DNA of 18,566 bases from positions 1-18,566 of the forward strand of contig JAKATE010000020.1 in assembly GCA_021828085.1 (NCBI GenBank), read 5' to 3'. This DNA comes from Thermoplasmata archaeon (GTDB lineage: Archaea; Thermoplasmatota; Thermoplasmata; Lutacidiplasmatales; UBA184). The notes under the pieces were generated by a model. The model had not been told where the DNA came from and made no database searches. It worked only from the letters and a program-made list of their open reading frames with translations. A program made the position numbers and the translations under genes. Shown piece by piece: positions 13,318-18,566 of this stretch; position 1 is the stretch's first letter; every line of letters starts with the position of its first letter.

Positions 13318-14571
13318 GTGTACGCCCCCCTGCCGTCCGGGGAGTTGCGCCCCCCGAGCTTCCCGTCCGCTCCCGTCCGTCCCGAGCTGCTCGAGCGCGT
13401 CGGGGCCTGGGCCCGACGCGCCACCCGGGAGCCGCCCCGTGTGCTCGCCCTCCTCGGACCCCGGGGCTCCGGGACGAGCTACCTGGCGGCCCAGGCCGCC
13501 TCGGAGCTCGCCCGGGGGCTCACCTCGCGCTTCGCCTCGGCGCGTCCCCGCATCCTCCGGGTCGACCTGAGCGCGCAACGGACCTCCCACGGGACCCTCA
13601 CCACCCTCTTCCAGCAGCAGGACCCAGGGTTCAACGGACGGGGCGCCTCCACCGAGCAGCTCGCGCTCCTCTGGCTCCGGCGCATGCGGACCGTCGGGGA
13701 GCCCTTCGTCCTCTGGTTCGACGACCGGCGCGGCGCCTGGCGGGACCTCCCCCGGGTCCTCACCCCCCTCCTCGAGCCGGAGCGCATCCTGCCCGAGGGT
13801 CGGAGCGGGCTCCCCCCCTACGCCCTGCTCCTCGCGGGCGAGGGCCCCGGGGGACCCTGGCGCGAGCTCCCGGGACTCCCCGACGTGCTCGAGGTCGCCC
13901 CGTTCACCCGCCCGGAGGTCGGGCGGATCGCGCTGGAGCATCTGGCCCGTTCGGCCGCTCGCCCGTACTCCCGGGAAGCCCCCCCGAAGTTGCGCGATCT
14001 CCTCCTCGCCGACGAGCTCGGGGTCTCCCGGGTCGAGGAACTCATCGAACAGGCCGCGGCCCGGGCACGGCGGGAAGGCTCCCCCTGCCTGGAGCCCCGG
14101 CACTTCGAGCCTCTCCCCCACGAGGTTCCCCGGGTCTACGAGGCCCGTCGGTTCGACGCCCTCCTCCTCGAGGCTCTGGCCTCGCTGTCCACGACGGATC
14201 CGGTCCCCCTTCCTCTCCTGCGCTCCCGGCTCTCGCGGCTCTGTCCGGAGGCCGGTCTTGGCCCCCCGACCCCGGCCCGGCTCTGGCGGCGCCTGACCCA
14301 TCTGGAAAGGAAGGGACTCGTCCGACGCGAGGCGCGCGTCGGAGGGAACGGAGGGAGCCAGACCCGGGTCTCGCTTGGCGCGGTGGCTCCGTCCGATCCC
14401 GAGGAGCGCGAGGGGAAGCGCGTGCTCCGGCTCCACCTCTCCCCGGACGATCTCCGCTACCCCGGACCGGCCTCCGGGAGCCTTCCCCCCTCGTACCCCG
14501 ACGATCCCCCCGTCTCCTCGTTGTCGCGCCGCCCCGAGCCCGGGGGAAGCTCCGAGCGCCGGGGCTGGTAG
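13318..14571 (+). CDS. Orc1/Cdc6-like AAA+ protein with degenerate nucleotide-binding motifs
   Basis: This 417-residue protein starts at GTG 13318. The AAA+ fold is suggested by RVLALLGPRGSGTSYLAAQA (41-60), FVLWFDDRRGAW (130-141), a lid-like region (195-265, with a vestigial sensor-2 helix LGVSRVEELIEQAAARARRE) and a winged-helix-like C-terminus (about 277-356, RLWRRLTHLERKGLVRREAR). This domain order matches archaeal Orc1/Cdc6 replication initiators. The Walker A lysine is replaced by Thr (GPRGSGTS, T53) and the Walker B glutamate by Asp (WFDD); no sensor-1 Asn is clear. ATP hydrolysis is therefore doubtful, and it may be a regulatory or DNA-binding paralogue. The gene's end overlaps the convergent helicase gene by 115 nt. 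The alternative is another AAA-WH family; the Orc1/Cdc6 match is from architecture, not alignment. Confidence 0.75.
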   Translation: MYAPLPSGELRPPSFPSAPVRPELLERVGAWARRATREPPRVLALLGPRGSGTSYLAAQAASELARGLTSRFASARPRILRVDLSAQRTSHGTLTTLFQQQDPGFNGRGASTEQLALLWLRRMRTVGEPFVLWFDDRRGAWRDLPRVLTPLLEPERILPEGRSGLPPYALLLAGEGPGGPWRELPGLPDVLEVAPFTRPEVGRIALEHLARSAARPYSREAPPKLRDLLLADELGVSRVEELIEQAAARARREGSPCLEPRHFEPLPHEVPRVYEARRFDALLLEALASLSTTDPVPLPLLRSRLSRLCPEAGLGPPTPARLWRRLTHLERKGLVRREARVGGNGGSQTRVSLGAVAPSDPEEREGKRVLRLHLSPDDLRYPGPASGSLPPSYPDDPPVSSLSRRPEPGGSSERRGW

Positions 14572-16865
14572 CGTGCCTGCGCCTGGGCCCGGACGCTCTC
14601 GGCGAGGGAGGTCGAGCCGAGGACCGCCGTGAGCTTGGAAAGGGGGGTAGCGGCCAGGGAGACCTGGTCCACGATCCCCTCCTCGTACAGCCGACGGGAC
14701 CGGACCCGGCCGATCCCCCGCAAGAGGACCAGGTCGATGAGCTCCTCGCGGACGCCGTAGCGCACGCGGACCGAGAGGCGGTCCAGCGACCGCGCCAGCT
14801 CCCGTCGACCCCGGCGCGCCAGCTCGGCGAGGGAGGAGACCAGCCACTCCGCACGTTCCACGCGGGTCCGGAGGTCTCCCGCCCCGATGCGGAAGGCCTG
14901 GGTGACCTCGACGAGGGTCTTCCGGTCGTCGAGCCAGGCCTCGAGGAGGAGCGCGGTCTTGATCGAGCCGAGGAACCCCTCCTCCGACGGGACGAGCTCG
15001 TCCTCCTCCGGCTTCAGCAGCAACTGGTCGGCGTCGTCGAGGTAGCGGGCGGTGATCTCCGCCTCCTCCCCGGAGCGAAGGTAGAGCGGGGCCAGGTCGG
15101 GGGTGGCAGCGACCACGGCCAGATAGGCGAAGGTCGGGGTGGTGGGCCCGGCTCGGCCGAGCGCTCGCCGGAGCAGCACCGCCGTGACGGGGTCCAGGTA
15201 GAGGTCCGAGGTCAGGTGCCCGAAGTCCGTGGCCTTGAGCGGGTCCCCCGGCCGCAGCAGCTGGTGCCGCTCGAGGAAGCGCTGGGCCTCCCGGAGGTGA
15301 CGGGAGAGCCCGGCGAGCGGCTCCTCGTGGCCGTAGAACGTCGCCCGGAAGAACTCCTCCACCCCCTCCCACGACCGCACCTCCCCCGAGGCGACCAGGG
15401 CGAGCAGGTGGGTGCGCAAGGTCGCCAGCGAAGCCAAGCGGCTGTCCACATCCTCCGGAGGGGCGGTGAGGTAGCGCTCCCGGAGCTCCAGCTCCTCCTC
15501 GGGGTCGCGGGCGAGGAGGACCGCCTCCCCGTACGGGTCGTAGCGCGGGCGCCCGGCCCGGCCACACATCTGCTGGACCTCCATCGCCGGCAGGGCGACC
15601 GGCGCGCCGAGGGTCTCCTCGTAGCGCGTGGTGTCGCGGACGATGACGCGCCGGGCGGGGAGGTTGAGCCCCATGGCAAGGGTCGTCGTCGCCACCAGGC
15701 ACTTGAGCACCCCGGCCCGGAAGGCGCGCTCGACGACCGAGCGCTCCTCGTTGGTCAGGGAGGCGTTGTGGAAGGCCACGCCGTTCGGGACGAGCGCCTG
15801 GAGCTGCCGGACGGCTTCGGTCTCTTCCTCTCCGGCCCCCGCCAGGCGGGCCACCACCCCCTCGAGGGCCTCCCTCTCGGTCGCCGAAAGGGTCCGACCG
15901 ATCCGCCGGGAGAGGGTGCTGGCCAGGCTTACCGAGCTCCTCCGGCTGTTGACGAAGACCAGGGCCTGCCCCCCCTCCGCGAGGGCTCCCCGGACGAGTT
16001 GCTCCACCGGCGTTCCCGGATAGGCGTGGGGCTTCTCGCTCCCGTCGAGGAAGGTGAGCACCCCCTCGCGGTACACCCCCAGGTGGAGCGGCACCGGGCG
16101 GAACGGGCTCAGGACGGCCACCGCGCCAAGCCAGTCGGCGAGGGCCCGGGCGTTCCCCACGGTGGCGGAGAGACCAATGACCTGGATCCCCCGCTGCCGC
16201 CGGCGCATCCGGGTGAGGCTGACCTCCAGGGTGGGCCCGCGTCCCGGGTCCCGGAGCAGGTGGATCTCGTCGGCGACGACGACCCCCACCCGGTCCATCC
16301 ACGGGTTGCGGTGGCGCAGGAGGCTGTCGGCCTTCTCGCTGGTGGAGACCAGGATGTCCACCGACTCCAGCTCGGCGGTGGAGAGGTCGTGCTCCCCCAT
16401 GGTGAGCCCGATCTTGAGCCCCAGGGCGCGGAACGGCTCGAGGTCGTGGAACTTCTCGCTCGCCAGGGCACGCAGAGGAACGATGTAGAGCCCCCGCCTC
16501 CCCTCGAGGGCTCCCTGGACAAGGGCCACATAGGCGATGAGGGACTTGCCGGCCGAGGTGGGGCAGGAGACGAGGACGCTCTTCCCCGAGAGGACCGGCC
16601 CCAAGGCCATCGCCTGCGGGGGGTAGAGCTGTTCGATCCCCTGGGCCCGGAGGACCTCCACGATCTTCGGATGGATCGCGAAACCCCCCAGCGGCACGCG
16701 GGCGCTGGGGTCCACTGGCGCGGGATCCTCCGCGGGGGAGGTGCGGACCGTCGACGGAGGGGCCGGGGAGGGGAGCACCCGCGAGGCCGGTTGGAAGCCC
16801 GGAAGCTCTCTCTCCGGGGGTCCGCTCTCCGGACGAACCCGTTCTCCCCGGGAGGGTGGGCTCAT
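14457..16865 (-). CDS. Hel308-like superfamily 2 DNA helicase
   Basis: This 802-residue protein starts at ATG 16865, which overlaps the acyl-CoA dehydrogenase stop (ATGA). All SF2 Ski2-type motifs are visible: Q-like LYPPQAMAL (80-88), Walker A CPTSAGKS (101-108), VVADEIHLL (196-204), GLSATVGN (231-238), ALVFVNSRRS (301-310), TTTLAMGLNLPARRVIV (393-409) and QMCGRAGRPRYD (432-443). The C-terminal part has a winged-helix/ratchet region and a helix-hairpin-helix-like LVLLRGIGRVRSRRLYEEGI. Hel308 family members unwind 3'-tailed and forked DNA at stalled replication forks in archaea. The first 55 or so residues are Pro-rich and probably disordered, which is unusual for Hel308. The open frame extends upstream through the dehydrogenase gene, but that is an out-of-frame shadow. 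Confidence 0.92.
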   Translation of the reverse strand: MSPPSRGERVRPESGPPERELPGFQPASRVLPSPAPPSTVRTSPAEDPAPVDPSARVPLGGFAIHPKIVEVLRAQGIEQLYPPQAMALGPVLSGKSVLVSCPTSAGKSLIAYVALVQGALEGRRGLYIVPLRALASEKFHDLEPFRALGLKIGLTMGEHDLSTAELESVDILVSTSEKADSLLRHRNPWMDRVGVVVADEIHLLRDPGRGPTLEVSLTRMRRRQRGIQVIGLSATVGNARALADWLGAVAVLSPFRPVPLHLGVYREGVLTFLDGSEKPHAYPGTPVEQLVRGALAEGGQALVFVNSRRSSVSLASTLSRRIGRTLSATEREALEGVVARLAGAGEEETEAVRQLQALVPNGVAFHNASLTNEERSVVERAFRAGVLKCLVATTTLAMGLNLPARRVIVRDTTRYEETLGAPVALPAMEVQQMCGRAGRPRYDPYGEAVLLARDPEEELELRERYLTAPPEDVDSRLASLATLRTHLLALVASGEVRSWEGVEEFFRATFYGHEEPLAGLSRHLREAQRFLERHQLLRPGDPLKATDFGHLTSDLYLDPVTAVLLRRALGRAGPTTPTFAYLAVVAATPDLAPLYLRSGEEAEITARYLDDADQLLLKPEEDELVPSEEGFLGSIKTALLLEAWLDDRKTLVEVTQAFRIGAGDLRTRVERAEWLVSSLAELARRGRRELARSLDRLSVRVRYGVREELIDLVLLRGIGRVRSRRLYEEGIVDQVSLAATPLSKLTAVLGSTSLAESVRAQAQARYQPRRSELPPGSGRRDNEETGGSSGYEGGRLPEAGPG

Positions 16866-18028
16866 CCCCGCCCCGGTCGGGCCGCGAGCAACGCCCGGGC
16901 CAGGATGCGCTCCTGGATCTCGGTGGTCCCCTCGACGATCGTGAGCACCCGCGCGTCCCGGAAGAGCCGTTCGAGGGGGTTCGCGCCGGCACGGTCCACC
17001 GCTCCGCGGCCGACGGCATCGATCCCCCGGCTCGCCACCCGGAAGGCGACCTGAGAGGCGTACAGCTTCGCGGCGGAGGCCTCCGTCGCAAAGGGCTCTC
17101 CCGCGTCCCGCTTCGCCGCGGCGCGTTCCACCAAGGCCCGGGCCGCTTCCACCTCCACGAAGGAGCGGGCGAGCAGCGACGCTTGCCAGGGTTCCGGTTC
17201 GTCCGGCAGCCCTTCCCTCGTGGCCTCCAGGGCGGCCTCGGCGACGCCGAGCGAACAGGCGGCGATCCCGATCCTCCCCCCTTCCAGGGCTTCCATGGCG
17301 ATGGTGAACCCCCTCCCCTCCTCCCCCAGCAGCGCCCCGTCGGGAAGCTCGCAGTCCTCGAAGACGAGCTCCACGGTCTCCGAGCCCCACAGGCCGAGCT
17401 TGTCGAGCTTCTGCGCCGTCGAGAAGCCCGGTGTCCCCTGAGGGACGAGGAAGGCGCTCACACCGCGCGAGGCGAGGGAGGGATCGTGCGTCGCGAAGGC
17501 CACCACCACCCCGGCGCTGGCCCCATTGGTGATGAACATCTTGCTGCCCTTGAGCCGAAAGCCCGCGGGGACCCGGGAGTAGCGCGTGGTCAGGCGCTGG
17601 GCATCGGACCCGACGGAGGGCTCGGTGAGCGCGAACGCGCCCAGGATCTCCCCCTTCGCCATCGCCGGCAGGTAGCGCTCCTTCTGCGCAGGGGAGCCGT
17701 GCTCTTGGATCGGGGCGGCGGCCACGGAATGATGGACCGCCACGAGCGTCGCGACAGCGAGGGAAGCGCGGGCGAGTGGGCGGAGGACCTCGACGAAGGT
17801 TCGCCCGTCGACCTCGCTTCCCCCGTACTCGCGGGGCAGGGTGAGGCCGAGGAATCCCTCCTTCGCGAGCCCCTCCAGCACTGAGCGGGGCATCCCCCCG
17901 TCCTTCTCGAGGTCGGGGACAGCCGGGAGGACCACGCGCTGGGCGAACCGCTCCGCACGCTCCCCCCATCCCATGACGACGGACGGGGGTTCGGTCCCCC
18001 CGCGCCGCGACGGGAGCGGGGCCTCCAT
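16862..18028 (-). CDS. Acyl-CoA dehydrogenase
   Basis: This 388-residue protein starts at ATG 18028; an in-frame TTG at 18040 is less likely because a TATA-like box sits about 25 nt before the ATG. Signatures are LPREYGG (64-70), AFALTEPSVGSD (131-142, first ACAD signature, FAD/acyl contact), GSETVELVFEDCELP (215-229) and FRDARVLTIVEGTTEIQ (356-372), where E366 is the expected catalytic base. The enzyme oxidises acyl-CoA to the 2,3-enoyl-CoA using FAD and passes electrons to ETF. Chain-length preference is not visible. Length is normal. Its TGA overlaps the helicase ATG by 4 nt, so the helicase is probably translated by coupling. Cytoplasmic. Confidence 0.93.
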   Translation of the reverse strand: MEAPLPSRRGGTEPPSVVMGWGERAERFAQRVVLPAVPDLEKDGGMPRSVLEGLAKEGFLGLTLPREYGGSEVDGRTFVEVLRPLARASLAVATLVAVHHSVAAAPIQEHGSPAQKERYLPAMAKGEILGAFALTEPSVGSDAQRLTTRYSRVPAGFRLKGSKMFITNGASAGVVVAFATHDPSLASRGVSAFLVPQGTPGFSTAQKLDKLGLWGSETVELVFEDCELPDGALLGEEGRGFTIAMEALEGGRIGIAACSLGVAEAALEATREGLPDEPEPWQASLLARSFVEVEAARALVERAAAKRDAGEPFATEASAAKLYASQVAFRVASRGIDAVGRGAVDRAGANPLERLFRDARVLTIVEGTTEIQERILARALLAARPGRG

Positions 18029-18050
18029 GACGGGAGGCAAGCCCGGACCC

Positions 18051-18057
18051 CCTTAAG
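18051..18057. promoter_or_regulatory. Shared TATA-like box between the dehydrogenase and RqcH genes
   Basis: CCTTAAG, including the palindrome CTTAAG, lies 23-29 nt upstream of the dehydrogenase ATG (minus), giving a leaderless start. It is the only AT-rich site in the 72-bp divergent gap, so it may also serve the plus-strand RqcH gene, whose ATG is about 44 nt away. Confidence 0.45.
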
Positions 18058-18100
18058 CGCCTTCCCGCGTCCGGTCCTCCGGCTCCCAGGCAGGACCTCG

Positions 18101-18566
18101 ATGCAAATCCCCACCCCTCCTCCCGAAGCGCCCGCGTCTCCTACCCCCCCTCCACCTTCCCGGAAGGACCGGTTCTCCGCGCTGGACACCCTCGCTCTCG
18201 TGCGGGAGCTGCGCGCGCTCCCCCGGGTCTGGTTCGACAAGGCGAGCCAGCTGGAGGAGGGGCGGGTCATCATCTCGCTCAAGGTGCAGACCGAGGGGCG
18301 CTGGGAGTGGCTCATCGAGCCCGGGATCTTCTCGGTCCTGCGCCCGCACCAAACCACCCTTCCGGAAGAGCCGGGGGGCTTCTCCACCACTTTGCGCCGT
18401 CACCTGCAGGGGGCTCCGCTCCTGGGGGCAGAGCAGCCCGGCGGGGAGCGGTATCTCGAAGTGGCCTTCGGTCAGGGGGGCGGCGAAGAGCCGGCCCTGC
18501 GCGCCGTCGAACGGTTCGGGCAGGGGAACGTGCTCATGGTCGGCAGGTGTCGGTTCGTCGCGCTGC
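18101..18566 (+). CDS. rqcH: RqcH/NFACT-family ribosome quality-control protein (N-terminal part, 3' end off window)
   Basis: About 155 residues are open from ATG 18101 to the window end. After a Pro-rich leader of about 22 residues, RFSALDTLALVRELRALPRV (24-43) and VWFDKASQL match the start of the NFACT-N domain. GFSTTLRRHLQGAPLLGAEQ (93-112), then GGERYLEVAFG and ERFGQGNVLMV also fit (family pattern 'lRk-l.g...Q.g-DR...F'). RqcH binds the large ribosomal subunit with peptidyl-tRNA after stalling and adds C-terminal Ala tails; archaeal homologues share this role by family knowledge. The NFACT-R and coiled-coil parts lie outside the window. The Pro-rich extension before the domain is unusual; no later start codon would remove it. 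Confidence 0.85.
   Translation, partial: MQIPTPPPEAPASPTPPPPSRKDRFSALDTLALVRELRALPRVWFDKASQLEEGRVIISLKVQTEGRWEWLIEPGIFSVLRPHQTTLPEEPGGFSTTLRRHLQGAPLLGAEQPGGERYLEVAFGQGGGEEPALRAVERFGQGNVLMVGRCRFVAL

Noticed and set aside
12729..13424. N-terminal extension of the minus-strand unknown protein
   Set aside because: It lies antisense to YjbQ and has shadow-type composition. The coherent protein begins at GTG 12728.
15216..17054. A 612-codon plus-strand frame opposite the helicase
   Set aside because: Composition is typical of antisense shadows and no domain is visible, while the minus strand has every helicase motif.
13282..17091. A 1269-codon minus-strand frame
   Set aside because: Antisense and out-of-frame shadow of the Orc1/Cdc6-like and helicase genes, open only because GC-rich DNA lacks stops.
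1..18566. CRISPR arrays, tRNA or rRNA genes
   Set aside because: No regularly spaced repeats and no cloverleaf or rRNA-like sequence were seen on reading both strands.

Overview
The window looks archaeal, most likely a GC-rich member of the Thermoplasmata/Thermoplasmatota; that lineage is an inference. The signs are a Hel308-type helicase, an Orc1/Cdc6-like protein, an archaeal-style RqcH/NFACT protein, several genes with a TATA-like box about 24-30 nt before the start codon (leaderless transcripts), and large secreted proteins that are rich in N-glycosylation sequons and anchored by one C-terminal membrane helix. An acyl-CoA dehydrogenase fits a heterotroph that oxidises acyl chains.

Layout. 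(1) Bases 1-1727, minus strand: a secreted, Cys- and Asn-rich protein that runs off the left edge, so it has no stop codon in the window. Its base composition is clearly less GC-rich than everything to the right. (2) Bases 1728-2041: a non-coding gap with two GC-rich hairpins. (3) Bases 2042-4911: a mobile-element block. A decayed IS3-family orfB with three frameshifts lies next to a complete insertion sequence at 2904-4911. That element has perfect 24-bp terminal inverted repeats and two in-frame cistrons separated only by TGA-ATG. The larger cistron has an IS256/MULE-like D...D...CxxH...E transposase core. (4) Bases 5092-6492, plus: a PEGA-like secreted membrane-anchored protein, then an XRE-HTH/tandem-CBS regulator. 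(5) Bases 6449-7504, minus: a P1/DmpA-type (S58) peptidase. (6) Bases 7634-10252, plus: a large surface protein with PQQ-like propeller repeats, Ig-like domains and a membrane anchor. (7) Bases 10312-12439, plus: a small HELCH metalloprotein followed by an MFS transporter. (8) Bases 12273-12728, minus: an unrecognised small protein with a hydrophobic C-terminus; then plus 12840-13280, a YjbQ/UPF0047 protein. (9) Bases 13318-14571, plus: an Orc1/Cdc6-like AAA+ protein whose Walker A lysine and Walker B glutamate are both replaced. (10) Bases 14457-18028, minus: a Hel308-like helicase translationally coupled to an acyl-CoA dehydrogenase (ATGA overlap). (11) From 18101, plus: the N-terminal part of RqcH/NFACT, running off the right edge.

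How the genes relate. Most of the window is ordinary archaeal chromosome with short transcription units. The two items most worth following up are the degenerate Orc1/Cdc6-like protein, with its AT-rich direct-repeat promoter and convergent Hel308 neighbour, and the insertion sequence whose transposase reading frame is cut by one stop codon followed at once by an in-frame ATG. I see no CRISPR array, tRNA or rRNA.
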